Position numbers and translations under genes: made by a program. From Phoebastria nigripes (taxonomy: Eukaryota > Chordata > Aves > Procellariiformes > Diomedeidae), in assembly GCA_035582835.1 (NCBI GenBank), contig JAYKAV010002109.1:806001-870000 (forward strand): a DNA stretch of 64,000 bases. Direction: 5' to 3'. The notes beneath the pieces were generated by a model. That model did no database searches. It was not told the origin of the DNA and was given only the letters and a program-made list of their open reading frames with translations. Below are positions 1 through 12,800 of this stretch, piece after piece; within the stretch, counting starts at the first letter, position 1, and every line of letters starts with the position of its first letter.

Positions 1-931
1 TTACAGCCCGTAACTTTGCTCAGTGAAGTCTGCTTCTTTTTTTCTGGTTGTTGAGTTATCCGGGAAAGGATCACTGTTTTCTCAAATGTATTCATTATCC
101 AAAATTATTTGGGGCCCAGCATAGGGGGGATCTTTCCACTGACTTAGCTGGGTTTTGGATTAGGCCCTTAATGAATAATTTCTGCAAATAATTCTTGGCC
201 TGTGTCTTGTTCACAGGCAGTTTACTGCAAGAATTCAAAAGTCAAGCTGCTTTATTGGCCGTATAGGTCATACGGGATTATTTCCGTTCCCTGAGTAGAT
301 GACTTAGCACTGGGTCTTCAGTGCACACATTTTGTATTAATTCAAAATTTGCTTTCTATGAATATTTTACAAGAGTGCCTTAAAATTCACTGTTTCCATG
401 GACATTCCTCCTCGTAACTCATTCTGTTTGCTTGAATATTAACTGAAGGCAAACAGAGCAGGGGCGTGCGGGGAGCCTGGCTGAGCGCGCTGGAGGAACG
501 GGCACGGAGACCGGGGGGGAATTCCACTGAGAAGCTCTTCAGAAATGTCAGATGAAATAAATAATCGTGCCCACTCCAGGCCCTCGTCTCCACTCCCTCC
601 TGCCTCTGTGACCCACTGGCTGCCGGCACTCACTCCAGAAGAAAGGAAAGCAATCTGTGTTCACCTGGTCATCTGGACTGTCCTTCCTCACCCCAACGGA
701 AGGAGTTGTGGTTTGAAACGCTAATAAAGCATGGAAAATGAGTTACTGGGGAGAAGCAGTCGCATTTACCTTGCAAAGCATCTGCGAACAATCCCATCCA
801 CCCCGTGTGCCCCGGAGGACCCTCGCTCCTGGGACACGTGTGCTGGGAGGGGATGGCCAGGGCGACCTGCCGAACATCTTCTGCTGGCAGCGGAGCCCCA
901 GGCAGGACAGTGATTCCCACCCATCTCCAAC
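1..931. other. Non-coding flank, nothing recognised
   Basis: The first 400 bases are AT-rich and the rest is mixed GC-rich sequence. Short open frames exist on both strands, but none has a domain, a codon pattern or splice signals that I recognise. An AATAAA hexamer at about 723 has no visible gene upstream and is probably chance. Confidence 0.5.
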
Positions 932-1126
932 TCCAACAGCTTGCCCAGAGAGGTGGTAGATGCCCCATCCCTGGAAACATTCCAGGTCAGGTTGGATGGG
1001 GCTCTGAGCAACCTGGTCTGGTTGAAGATGCCCCTGCTCATTGCAGGGAGGTTGGACTAGATGACCTTTAAAGGTCCCTTCCAACCCAAACTATTCTATG
1101 ATTCTGTGATTCTATGATTCTATGAT
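932..1126 (+). repeat. CR1 LINE 3' end, young avian type
   Basis: This is a 5'-truncated CR1 retrotransposon copy of about 195 bp in sense orientation. It begins near the CR1 motif TTGCCCAGAGAGGTGGTAGA. It runs through the conserved block with GGTTGGACTAGATGACC (around 1050) and the TCCCTTCCAACCCAAACT segment. It ends in four tandem octamers of the form ATTCTATG, the second being ATTCTGTG, at 1093-1126. The octamer tail and near-consensus sequence mark it as a relatively young bird-type copy. It keeps only 3' untranslated sequence and no reverse transcriptase. Confidence 0.95.
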
Positions 1127-3275
1127 GTGTTACTGGGAGGCAGCAGGGAGAGGAACCCCTGCCAAAGCCAGCGACACTCCTGCCTCGGGCTCACCTCTCC
1201 TTTGAGCTGTTTCTGCTACCCCAAAAGCAGCATCCCAGGGTCCGAGTTCCCTACACCAAGCACTGATGGTGGAAGACCAGCGGGAATGGAGTCTGCTGGG
1301 GCAGCCTGGAGGGGACAGGTAGGACTTGACCGGGGCAGGTTGGTCCTGCTCTAGATCCGGTGGGAAGAAAAGTCCCTGGGGTATGATGCTGCAGGACCGG
1401 GAGGTTTGCACTGTCCCTTCCCCTCCTCTGAGGGAGCCAGAGCTGGAGGGTCGAGTTCAGCTCCCAGTTAGAGCAAGGGAAAACCAGAACACCCCAGTTG
1501 ACCTCAACCCCTTCAGTGTCTATTTCCACCAGCGCACACCAAAGGGGAATCTGGCCCGCAGCTTCCAGGCTGTCAAATCCATCACCTTCCCAAGAAGCCC
1601 AGACAAGAAAGCACATGTTTCTTGGCTGTCATGTAGCAAGGAGCTGAGTAACGGGGCGGTCTCTGCCTGGTGAAATGTGCATTGCATTTGGGCTGAGATT
1701 CTAATAGATTCTGATGCGATTTTTTTCCTGATTTGTACCAGGCCATCTGGATTTGTTTCTGTGAGATGCTGGTTTAATACACTTAAAATTTCCCATTGAG
1801 TCTCATGCACCAAGGAGAGGGGAAGGGGGCGAATGAAAAGCAAATTTAATAACAGAAAGACCTGAAATCTATTAAATATACATTAAAATACATTTGGTTT
1901 CCCAGTGGGTGCAAAGTGCCATAACGTTTTACTGGGTTTATGACGCTGGCAGAGGCTCTGAATGAAAATGGAGGAGAGAGTCCAGGGTCCCTGCTCAGTA
2001 GTTCACGGTGGAGAGAAAGAGTCGTCTGCAGTTTGCTAACGCAGCAAAAACGGAAAAGGCTTCTCGGGTAGATCCACAGAGAGCGCGTTTCACATGTGTT
2101 TCCTTTAAGGATGTTCACAAAACCTGAACAGCAAGAGACATTCAGGTTCTCAAATTATTTGGGACTCTCATTTTCCCTCTCGTGCAACAACTTTGGCAGG
2201 GCCCCTCCACACAGCCTCCCCCCAGCTTCTTCCTGCTGCACGGCTCCTCCTTGGCCCCCGCATTCGGAGAGCTATGCGGAGGGGCTCCGCAGCTCCGGGC
2301 TGCTGCTTTGCCCCAGCAAAAGTGCTGTGTCTGGAGGCAGGGCTGGCTCCATGAGCTCGGGCTTTCTCATCCCCGCTGCGAGCAGGGAGCAGGCTGGTGC
2401 CTGCAGCGCCGGGCAGGACACCGGGGCTGCTGCAGCCTGGCCCCGCTCCGAAACACAGGGCAAAGAGCACGCAGCATCCCTGCAAGACANCGCCTCGAGC
2501 CCTAGGAGTGTTGCAGCTATGCACACCATGGTGCATTTTCAGCAGACTTTATCCCCCCATGCATTGCAGCGGGGAGAGCAAGGAGCCGCCCCGCACAGCC
2601 GGTGCCCATCGGTCCCATCCCCGCAGCTCCCTGCTTCCCATGGGGGTCTAACGCTGCTCACGCTCCCACCCCNCTCCACCAGCACCCGGCTGGCCTCGTC
2701 GCAGGTCCGTGGCTGGAGGCATTGCTGGTTTATCCGGACCTGCTGGTCTGGCCGCTCCATGTCCCACCCCGCGCTGCAGCTCACTGGCCAGGACCAGCTT
2801 GGGGGCTTAATTCCTCCCTGAATTCCTAACTGATTCAGGCCCTGGCACTTTTTTCCAGAGAGCACCGGTCCTCGCTAAACAGGCTCCTGCCAAGGGGCTG
2901 AGATAAACCCCTGGGTCCTTCCAGATAAGACAAGGGGGATGTCCCAGGTGAACGACCTTCCCCTTGGCAAAGGCCACCTCACTATTTGTGTGCAGACTCA
3001 GCCCCTCTGCATTTCAGGCATTTGCATCAAGCAGAAAGGGCTTTTCTTGGCATAATTCCGCTTTTCTCAGTCTGGTCCCAGTCTGCACATGGTGAAGCAA
3101 GTCATGAGAAAGTAACAGGAGGAAATATATGCACCCATAACCACCAAGGGCTTCAAAAAAGGGTTTTGTTTGCGCTTATCCAAGGCTCCGGCTGTTCCTG
3201 CTTTGATGTAGAGCAGTTCATGGGCCCAGAGACCAACTCCGCTCTGCAGCAGTGCATGCGCACGACCAGCGAGGG
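1127..3275. other. Non-coding flank, mixed composition
   Basis: No gene is recognised. 1690-2160 is relatively AT-rich. 2200-2820 is GC-rich, carries open frames on both strands and contains two single N bases (2490, 2673). The frames overlap each other in several phases and show no known protein family, so they are read as chance. Confidence 0.5.
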
Positions 3276-3334
3276 GTGTGCATGCATGTGTGCACGCGTG
3301 TGTGCACACGTGTGTGCACACGTGTGTGCGCGTG
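3276..3334. repeat. 59-bp alternating purine-pyrimidine tract (Z-DNA candidate)
   Basis: Every base from 3276 to 3334 alternates purine and pyrimidine without a break. It is mostly TG/CA steps with embedded CG steps (GCGCGT, CACGCG) and small palindromes such as GTGTGCACAC. Alternating TG and CG runs of this length are the classical substrate for left-handed Z-DNA and are prone to length change. It is probably a decayed TG microsatellite. Confidence 0.9.
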
Positions 3335-3536
3335 AGCAGTGCCCGCAGCAGGGGACAGGCAGAGATGGATGTGTGGTGGGAATGCACACGAGTCGGTGCG
3401 TGCACGTGGAGTGTGTGCTGGGGCAGGTGCCGGGGGTGGATTTCCCGGGGGCTGCGGGGAACTGGAGCTCCCCCCGCCCCGGGCTCCAGCTGGGCTGTGC
3501 AGTGCCCCAGCCCCGCGCGGGGAGGCAGCGGGCAGC

Positions 3537-3575
3537 ACGGTGCAGCACGGCACGGCACGGCACGGCACGGTGCAG
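3537..3575. repeat. CACGG pentamer tandem repeat
   Basis: About five CACGG units stand in a row around 3546-3570, flanked on both sides by the variant CACGGTGCAG. It is a short GC-rich minisatellite of simple origin with no coding meaning seen. Confidence 0.85.
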
Positions 3576-4639
3576 CGGGGCTGTGTGTGTTCCTGCACAC
3601 CCCCCATGTCAGCACCAGCGTGCAGCCCTGCTCCCCGCCAAGCCGGCAGCAGATGTTCGGGGCAGAGCAAGCCAGCACCCGGCCAACTTTCCATGCTGGG
3701 AGGGAGACTCCTTCCTCTGCCAAAGTCAGGACGAAGCTTCCCCCAAGATAGGGTTAGCCAGCAATACAGAGATAATGGGAAGATGTTAAGGCAACACAGC
3801 TGGCAACCATCAGCACGCTGCTATGTGTCGGCTGCTGCAGCCCAGTGCTCCATTGTTCTGAAGGGAAGAGAAATACCGACCTCTGGCCGGCGTCAGAGCC
3901 AAGCCTGCTCGGTGGGTAGGGAACAGGAATAGGATGGGCTTCAGAAAGGAGACCAAAACACAGCCCGGATGGGTCACAGATGATTAATCTTTCAGGGAGC
4001 CGCTCTCACAGCTCCAACAGCTACGAGAGTCCCAGCACTAATGAGCCAGTGGGTGAATCCCACCACGTTGACTTTTAACAACGAGCTGGATGACAGCCAG
4101 CCCTTCCTCTCCCCCTCCCCGTTCCCACAGCCACCCCTACCAAATCCCGCCGAGCTGTGTTTGGCCCTTACAAATCCCACCTCGTTTCAGCACCAAACTT
4201 GGGAAACTAGGTGAAAGAAGACAGGGTTAGGAGGGAGTTACGGGGTGGAGACGGGTGGCTGGGTTCTCTCTCCTTTCCCCCTCTTGGGCAGCCCTCCACG
4301 CAGCCAAGCCTCGAGCGGGGCTGGTGGTGCAGCTCAGCCTGTCCCGAGCATCCCTGCCTCCATCTTGGTGGACTTGAAATAGTCAGGTCCTGCAAACCTG
4401 GCAGGTGCACGCGTATCCACAGACAAGCCGCCCTGTCCTGCTCGTGCCTACCCTGGCAGGCAACGCCGCTGAGCGGCAGCGCGGCCCCGCAGCCCGAGCA
4501 GCACGCACACGGGCTCAGGAGATGAGCGTCATCCTTGGCTGCATCCGCAAAGGAGGAGGGAGAAACGTTGTTACCCGGCCACATGGCACGAGGAGCCCGC
4601 TGCAAGGATGCTGCCTTCAGTGCTCTCGTCCGCGCTTCC
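3576..4639. other. Non-coding flank, nothing recognised
   Basis: Mixed sequence with short open frames only. I see no exon, repeat family or structured RNA. Confidence 0.45.
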
Positions 4640-5140
4640 AACCAGAGCAGGAGAACTTGGAAAGGGTTCAGAAAAAAGCTGGGAGTGAGTCAAGGCGGTG
4701 GAAAATATGCATTACAGTGACAGAGCGAAGAAGCTCCGGCTGTTTAGTTTATTGAGGAGACCAAGAGGTGGCTTGCTCACGGTCTACAAGCATATGCATG
4801 GGGAAGAGATTTCTGATAGCAGACGGCTCTTTAATCTAGCAGGAAAAGGCATTACAACATCCCTAGTTGGAAGCCGAAACAAGACAAATCCAGATTAGAA
4901 ATAAGAAGCACATTTTTAGCAGTCAGAGCAATTAAGCGTTGGAACGAATCCCCAGGGACAGAGTGGGATCTCCATCACTCCAAGTCTTTTAATGGAGACT
5001 GAGTATCTTTCTGAAAAATAGGTTTCAGCCTGAGCATAAGCGATGAGTTTTCTGCCAAGGCAGCGGGCTGTGGAATGCAGGAGGTCAGCCTGGCTGGTCA
5101 CAGTGGTCCCTTCTTGCCTGAAAAATCCATCAGTTGTGCT
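4640..5140 (+). repeat. Old CR1 LINE fragment, sense
   Basis: This is a diverged copy of the ancient reptile/bird CR1 3' region. Recognisable blocks in order are GAAAGGGTTCAG (about 4660), the part around GGAAAATATGCATTACAGTG, TTTAGTTTATTGAGGAGACC (about 4743), a stretch around TCTTTAATCTAGCAG (about 4830), the AGAAATAAGAAGCACATTTTT block (about 4896) and GGAGGTCAGCCTGGC near 5080. It ends with GGTCCCTTCTTGCCTGAAAA (about 5104). Many substitutions and the missing octamer tail show it is much older than the copy at 932. Identification is from memory of the CR1 consensus. Confidence 0.85.
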
Positions 5141-7048
5141 ATAATTTTCTGAAATGGGCAAAAAATAACCCAGGGCCAGGCTGGCACATTTATCACCCTA
5201 TGCTTTGGGTTTTGCATGCAGAACCTCAGAGCTGGAGCTCTGTCCTGCTGCCCAGGGCAGAGCCGCCTGCACTGGGAAGGCGAGGACAAGCCAGGGCTGG
5301 AGCAACTGGTGCTCCCGGCTGGTGCGATGCTCCCGGGCGACCACAGCAGATCTCTTCTGATCCGCTGTGTCCCCATGGCCAGCCACCATGAGAAGTGCTC
5401 AGGGTGGGGGACAGCCGCCGTCCGCCCAGGCAGACGTCCCTACACACCGTGCTCTGCAGGGGGTGGGCAAAGAAACCTCCCCCGGGCAGGTCTGAGAGAT
5501 GCGGGCTCATGCCCAGCCCGCCTAAGATGAGGCAAACCCAGATGGAAAACCTGTCAGGGCTAGAAGAAAGCCAGCTTTGGATGGCTCCCTTCTAAATTAA
5601 TTTAATTCTATTTTTAATGATTATTTTAAGGCCGCTTTTAGTCCCTAACAAAAGGGGCTTTAAAGTCTCTAGGAGCGGTGACTGTTATAAAAGGGGCAAG
5701 GGAAGGTGGAAGCCCACGGGACTTCGTTAGGAACGCTAATGCTGATCGTAAGCCCGCTGCTCAGCACGCCTCGTGCGTCAGCGTGAGTGAAGCCTGGCAA
5801 TGAGCACAGGCCCACCAAAACCCCCTTATTCCCGTCCTTGCCCCCTGGTAAGGCTCAAGGAGCCGATACAGGCGATGTGGCACGGGCAGACGCAGAGCCA
5901 CCGTGCCCAAAGGCAGCACTCCTGTGCTTGGCAACTGCCCAGCCCCGGCGGGATCCGGCAAACGCTGAGCTGCCGAGCTNACAGCTGTTGGGGACCACCG
6001 GTGATTCCCCTACATAATGCTAGCACTGGCCCATCACAGCTCCAGCTGGGCACTGGGTGTCCTTGGCTCTTCCAGCCCCTGCACAAGTCAGGTGGGTTTG
6101 GCCATTGGTACCACCACAGTCCTGGGGACTGATGGAGATGAGCTATCAAAACCCCATCCACTGCACTGCTGGACCTTCCCAGTTGTGGGACCATGCCTGC
6201 AACTGGTTACTGGATGTCCCATCACCAGCTGGGACGAGGCTCAGCCTGGCGGGGACAGCAGTGAGACAGCACACAGCAAAATACCCCTCCTCAACGGGGT
6301 GGGATGCTGGGGGACTTGGGGTTACCTGGTGCTGCGCCTCTGCGCTTGGTGTAGGTGTGCCACAAGGTCAGGATTAGTCAATCTACACCACGGCGGGCAG
6401 CAGACAGGCAGAAGGACAGGACGACAGCCCTACGGGTGGAAGGCAATCCAGCAACACCTGCCACTTGCTTATGGAAGCCCAAGAGATGGTTATGACCCCA
6501 TCAGCTAAGAATCTTCAAGCTTTTTATACTTCCTTTAATTTAATGCTCCTCTCTCTCATCCTTAATTGCGTTTATCGTCATTAAAATATCAACAGAAGAA
6601 CCTGGCTCCAGCCCAGGCTCACTGGTGCTTGCAGGAAATTTCCCATTTATTTGATGGATTTAGCCAATGCCCTGCCACCTGCTCTTGGCTCTGCCCTGCT
6701 CTGTTTGCAGAGGGCAAAACTTAGTCAGGGGTGAAGTAATAGCCAAAAAATAGAAGCAAATCCACATGGGCACAGAAATTCAGCCGTTCTGGACCAGTTG
6801 GAGTGGTGGTGGGACAGGATGCAACCCGGCATTCGCAAACCCCATCCTCACNGGCCGAGGGATTTCTGGTGGCATCAGTCTGTCTCTCCAAGCTNCTAAT
6901 ATTCAGTATTCATGGAGCCGTTTTTCTCCTTCAAAAAGAGTAATAAATACGAATTAAGTCTCACGACCGCTTTGGCACAACTCGGATTTTACAAATGGCA
7001 GAAATTAAGGGTAGAGCAGAAAGTGGCTGATCGTGTTGCTGATCAAGG
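5141..7048. other. Non-coding flank with short AT-rich blocks
   Basis: No gene is seen. 5590-5700 is an AT-rich block with several TTTAAT and TTTTAA motifs and a TATAAAAGGGG at about 5686 that resembles a TATA box but has no visible transcript behind it. 6500-6600 is a second AT-rich block. Confidence 0.45.
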
Positions 7049-7084
7049 CAGGGGCTGAAGGAGAGACAGGGGCTGAAGGAGAGG
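7049..7084. repeat. Two-copy 18-bp tandem repeat
   Basis: CAGGGGCTGAAGGAGAGA is repeated directly at 7049-7066 and 7067-7084, differing at the last base only. Confidence 0.85.
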
Positions 7085-9794
7085 CAGGTTAACACCAGCA
7101 TCCCCCCGACATCAGTGCCACGGCTCCCTCCCAGCCCGGAGCCAAGAGCCAGCCTTCTCCTCCTCTCTTCTGCGACCTTCCTTCAGCCAGCTGCCCCTCT
7201 CCGGAGGCTGACAACCAGGCAGCAAGGACCTTCCTGAGCCCAGGAGCCAGGGAGCGATGGGAAATGGCTGCCTCGCTCTCCCTCTGGGACCAAGGTGCTA
7301 CCTTGGCGTGTCTCTTCGTGGTCCGTGGACTTCATCTCACAGACTGTCCCCTCTCCAGCGGAGGGGAAGAAGGTGCTGAATAACTAGCAAAGCACCAACC
7401 AGCCATGGAGTAAAGGAGGAGGAACTGAGAGGAGTAGTAACTAATAGAAAATATTAAATNGTTATTCAATAAGACGTGGATGCAACTTAAGGTTTCTGTT
7501 ACTCCTTTAGCACAAGCATGGGGGAAGATGCAGGTGACTCCNTGAGCATCCTCTGTGCACCCTCACCCCGTGAGGGACATCTCAGGTGGACCTCGGGCAG
7601 AGCTGGGTCTCTGGAGTGTGCTGCGGAAAGTGGGGTAGCATGGCATGCTGTGCGAGATGGAGAAGAGCAGGGAGGGAAGGATCCCATGGATTCANGATGA
7701 CAGGATACTGAAGGGCCTGGGAAGTTTAGGAAGACTGATGTGAATCTGCCAGAGTGTCCATCAGCAGGAGGACACGGGGCGGCTCTGCCTGCCCAAGGAC
7801 ATGCTGCGTTACGCCACTGAAGTTACACCGAAAGGATCTCTCTCAAACTGGNGCACCAGATCTCCAAGGACATGGAGTATGTAATCAGCTGGCCAACGTG
7901 TGCCTCGCTGTGGGGAGACTGGCAGTGGTGGTGGAAAAATCCCATGTCTCTTTTGGGGATGTCTGCAGGGCCTCTGGTCCAGGGGAGAAGAGACACAGAG
8001 ATAATGCAGAGATTGACAGAAAGACGGCACAGCTCTCCCCATCCCTTCGGGTAGGGCTTTGATTTCTTCCAAATTACAAGTCAGCTGCTCCCTTCTGTTT
8101 TCTTCCCAGAACAAAGACAATACACGTCTTCAGATTTCAAGCCTCTGCCCAGGGTGGCTCTGTTAACCAGAAAATAGGAGGCACGAAGCTACTTCGGGCT
8201 CCAAAATGGAAGCAAAAACCAGACACATTTGCATGTGAACATTTTTGCTGTCTCTGGAGCAGCAGAAATGCCTCTCCGTGGACTTCTGTGGTTTCATTCT
8301 GGGTTTGTGATGAAATATGTGGCACGGGGAGGGGTTCATTAGCAAAGCCCCGGGAAGGTCTTGCAAAGCCCTCAAGTTCTCCAGCGTGCTCTTACCNCAG
8401 GGAGAGCCAAAGAAAACTCCCTGGCCCCATTTCAGGACTGCCTTCATTGCAGCAGGCCTTGAAACCGGGCAGGGAGGGCCAGAGCTTGCCGGTGCTGCAG
8501 AAATGCACAGCTCTGCCAGCATCAAGTCCTGCCCCCGNGGGTAAGACACCCATGGAGGATGAGCCACCCGTAGCAAGACCTCCCCAACATCTACCAAGGC
8601 TGGGGAAGGATGAGCTGATGCTCTCAGCATCCAGTCTCTGACAGAGCCAGACAGATAGACAACAGCTTTCCCTAAGCCCTCACCCTCGCTCCCCAGCCGG
8701 GGATGACCCCCTCCTGCCCCACCAGCCCTGCACAGCTCCCTTGCTTATGGGTCACATCTCCAGCCCCACTGCTGGAGGGTGGGATAGGGGCTGCACCCCA
8801 TAACTCATAGACCCTCTGGACCCTTGCAGATGGTGTTTGTCTTCATTGTGTCTTCAAAGCCCTTGTATTCCTCCTCCTAAAAGGAAAGCTTTCAGTTTTT
8901 TGTACTGGTGATGTTTGTCAGACAAATCCCCTCCAGAGAATACCTCTAAGGGAAATCAGACTCTCTCATTGCTGGCTCACCTCCCCACTCCCCGGGTGCT
9001 CTCAGGCATGCCATCAATTGCTCATGTGTGTGGAAACAGCACAGCCCACATCAGAGGCGAGCCCAGCCTCCCAGAGCGCTCCCAGGAGACTGCAGGGAGG
9101 TGGGACCCTTGGCCAGCCCCAGGAGAGGGGAAGGAGAGGCTGGGGCCGGGCAAGTCACGTGCCTGATGGCAATTCTGGAGCACAGGCAGGATAGAGAGCC
9201 AGCCGTGTAGAAATGATCACATTTAAAATACATGGCATGGCAGCAGAGGAGCCGGCACGGCTGCTCCTGGCCACGCCGCCTCCCAGGCGAGGGGCACTCG
9301 CTGGGCTGAGCCCCTGCAAACATCGGGCAGCAAAGGGGAGGGCTCCCGGCTTTGGCATCTTCTCTTTCCTCCCCAGCCACCCCACCTAATAAATAAAGAA
9401 ACTTGCTGGTTCAAACACAGGAAGCTGAAAATGCAGAACACTGGCTCCGGCACAGATGAACACTTCTTTGGGGAAGAGGCTGAGCATCGGCTGTCCCAGC
9501 TTCAGGCAGAAGACGCACACGTGCTCTTCAATAACTCAGGCCACCTTGCACCAAGGATGGGCCCATGGAAGAGCTCTCCCTTCACAGCCTGGTAGAATAA
9601 ACCTGCAAAATAAAAGCTGAAGCAGCAAGTAGGTGCCTCCATGCCTCCTCTTGCAACCCGGAGAGCAAGAGGTGCCCAAAGGGGAGATGCTAGAGGAGAT
9701 CTGGGCTCCAGCGAGGGCCTCCCGCCAGCGGCACAGGGCAGCCCGGGTGATGAGGGACACCCAGCAGACAGCCACTTGCCTCACAAGCAGATTC
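7085..9794. other. Non-coding flank, nothing recognised
   Basis: Mixed composition with seven single N bases, mostly clustered between 7460 and 8540. Open frames are short and overlap on both strands. No gene, repeat family or RNA is recognised. Confidence 0.45.
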
Positions 9795-9880
9795 AGCCCT
9801 CCAGATGGCAGAGAGATAACTAATTACCCACTAATTATTAATCAATTCCCTGTGATTTTATCTTAATTGGGCTCTTTCCT
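9795..9880. other. AT-rich island with clustered TAATTA motifs
   Basis: The block holds CTAATTACCC, CTAATTATTAATC and TTAATTGGG within about 60 bases inside an otherwise GC-rich neighbourhood. TAATTA is the core site of many homeodomain proteins. Similar islands in gene flanks are often conserved enhancers, but conservation cannot be seen from one sequence. Confidence 0.3.
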
Positions 9881-12800
9881 ATCCAGCCTTCTGCAGCATC
9901 TCCCCGGTTTTGAGTGAGCAGCACTGAGCTCGGTCCCCTCACTGCTGGGGTCACCCCATGCCCTGTCTGTGTGCACCCCGATGCGGGGCGGCGGGGGGCA
10001 GCCCTGGAAAGCACTGGGAGCTATCAGAGTCGTTTATAGGAGCGCAGCACCTTGGGGCATCACCAGCCGGCTTTGTTTGCTTATAAAAAACCCTGAGCAC
10101 TTATGGTGTAGTATGAATAACAAATATATAAGAATAGTTGATAACAGGAGAATAGCTAGGTCGGGGCTGCTGGGGGTATGNGACAGTATCGTGCCTCTCC
10201 TCCTCTCCATGCCTTTGCCCTGCCAAGTCAAGGCAGGACATTGCCTCGCCGTCCACAGCGGAGCTGACACTGCTCCACCACCCTGCCTCTGTTTGCAGCC
10301 TCCCCCTCGCCAGACCCCAGACCCCCCTCAGCACCCCCCCAGGCCCCCCGTCCCCCAGCTGGGACAGGCTGAGCCGAGCAGGTCCTCGCCAGCCTGGCAC
10401 GCGGTGGCTGTCCCAGCAGACCTGCTGCTCTCCTGCCAGCTCCAGCCATCCCTGGTGGGAGCAGGGAGCCTGAGCCCAGCGAGCAGCATCGCTGCCCTGG
10501 CTCCCTGGCCCTGACCCGGAAAGCTCAACCGCATCCACAGCGACTGCGAGGGGAAGAGAAACAAACCATGGACTATTGCTCCGATTTCCTCCCAGGAAAG
10601 GAGCTATTGCAGCAATTAGCACACACAGACTCTAATGATCCCTTGCAATAATTGTGGGCGGGAAAGAGGTGTGTGAAGGTAAGTAAGTGCTGAGAGCTGG
10701 GGGGGCTGCCCCGTGCCGGAGGGGTTTGTCCCCCCAGCCCTGGGCAGCAGCAGCCAGAGGGGATGGCAGGGCAGGGAAGAGGAACGCTGGCTTCCAGAAA
10801 ACACGGTTTGCCTTCAGTCCTGCNGCCGCCTCCGGGCACAACCGAGCGGCACAGGAGGGTGAAGCATCACACCGCAGCATTTCTGGGCTGGTAAAGGGTT
10901 GCAAGTTTTCCCCTAGGCCCTCCCTAACAAATGCAGCCNGGCATTGCCGGCGCCCTGCGGGTGATGCCAGCCCCACGGTGCCGCAGGCAGCGCCCAGCTG
11001 CCGGGATCTGCCCAGCCTCGGCTCTGGCTTATGGGCAAGAGCTCCACAGCGGCACCGAGATGTGCAGGCACCCCGTGGGGCTGAGCCGGGTCCCCGCCGG
11101 GACCCCCGTGTGCAGTGGCGAGGTGGGGAGAGCTCGGGGACAGTGGGAATCCCTGGGAAAATCTTTTACATAATTTATTCATATTACAGGTATTTCAGTG
11201 CGTTGGCTGTAATTAAAGTTCAACATCTGAGGCAAAGTAAGAGCAAAAATCTTCCAACCACTTTAAAGAGAGACTTTGAGAGAGGAAAGCAATAAAACAT
11301 GCTGTGCTTAAACAAATCCTTTCTACCTTTCATCATTTCCCTTCACAGTCCTGGCTAATTATCAAAGCTATCTGTGTTTCGGGAATGAGCCCCACTCCTA
11401 GGCCCCTTCCCCCACTCCACCCTGCCTTGCAGTCCCAGTCCTTCCTCCAGTGTATCCCAGTCCTTCCCAGTAAAGCACCAGCGATGCCGAGCCCTGGCTG
11501 GCAGGAGCTGTCGGGGTCCCAGCCCGGAGGGCGCAGCCTGGGCTCCCCCAGCAGCACAGGGGAGGTGACCGCAGCCCCGGGGGGGGGACCAGCCTTTCCC
11601 CACCGGCGGGGCCGGGCAGGGTGCTCAGCATCCCGGGGAGCCGCTTTGCCTGCGGCTGGCATTCAGCCACACTGGGCGTCTACCACGAATAACAGAGCCC
11701 TTATAATCCCTGCCATGGTCCGGCTGGCATTGTTCGCCAGCATGAAATTCACCCCAAAAATGATTTATTTTAAAAAATGTGAACAAAAGCAGGGTTCTGA
11801 CTTGGCTGCGGGGCACGGCAAGAAGGGATGGAGAAGGAAGGACTGAAAGCTCCCATTGAGTGGGCTGACTCCAGCGCTCGGCCGTGGGGAAGCACCAGCG
11901 CGTCCGGGCGCTTTGTGCATGTCCCTGCCCCGGTGGCTCCCAGGCTGGCTCCCTCCCAGGCTGAAGGGCTGCCTGCCACCCGAACCAGCTGCATTTTCCC
12001 AGGAGAGCGACGTCCAGACCATGTAGCATCTCGCAGCAGCCCTCGGGGCAGACACCACTGCTCCTACCCACCACAGAACCACCACGTTCCTGCTGTGGAC
12101 CCCAGAGAGGGACAGGCAGCTGATGGGGCGGACGCCTGCCCAGCCCCGCAGCAGGAGCTCAGCCCCCATCCCCTGCCCGACGCAGGCTGGATGCAGCGGT
12201 GGAGCGGAGCGTGGCAGCTCGGAGCACACGCTCGCCATCGTGCTGCGGGGTAGAGCTGCAGGAAAACAGCTCTTGGGGTGATAAAGGTGGCTGCTGGGCA
12301 GAGGGAATGCCCGTCCCTCCAAGGGTCTGCGCAGGTGTTGCTGGATCCAGTGGTCTGTGCTTCAAAGCATCCATCTGACTCCCAGCAGCACGGGAAAAGC
12401 TATCTCCCACACCTGCTCGCAGCACTGATTTATCTATTTAGGTTTCCCTTAAAGCCTGGCAGGAAAACAAAGAGGGGGAAATATGAGCACAATCACTAAA
12501 ATAACAATCATTTTAATGCATTATCGAGCAAAATGACTTCCTAGTGGCAAAAGGATGATGGAGCGAAGCTGTCAGGGCTTGTGGGAAGGCAGCACGCAGC
12601 ATCCCCTGAGAGGCAGCAGTGCGGCCGGAGCAGCTGGAGCAGCCNCAGGGTGCCAGGAGCTGCCTCGGGAAGACCCATGGGGACGGGTGCTGCAGGAGGG
12701 GCTGGGCCGGCTTTTGGGAAGGAAACACCAGGAGAGGCAGCAGAGTGAGTTAACTCTTCCCTTTGGGAAGGGGGAACATGGGCAGAGAGGGAGACCTGCT

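Noticed and set aside
740..1140. Similar phrases GAGTTACTGGGG (740-751) and GTGTTACTGGGAGG (1127-1140) on both sides of the young CR1
   Set aside because: They could suggest a target-site duplication, but CR1 usually leaves none, and the left phrase is about 190 bp away from the recognisable CR1 start. Probably chance.
5686..5700. TATAAAAGGGG resembling a core promoter
   Set aside because: No exon, initiator or CpG context is visible on either side. A TATA-like string is expected by chance in AT-rich DNA.
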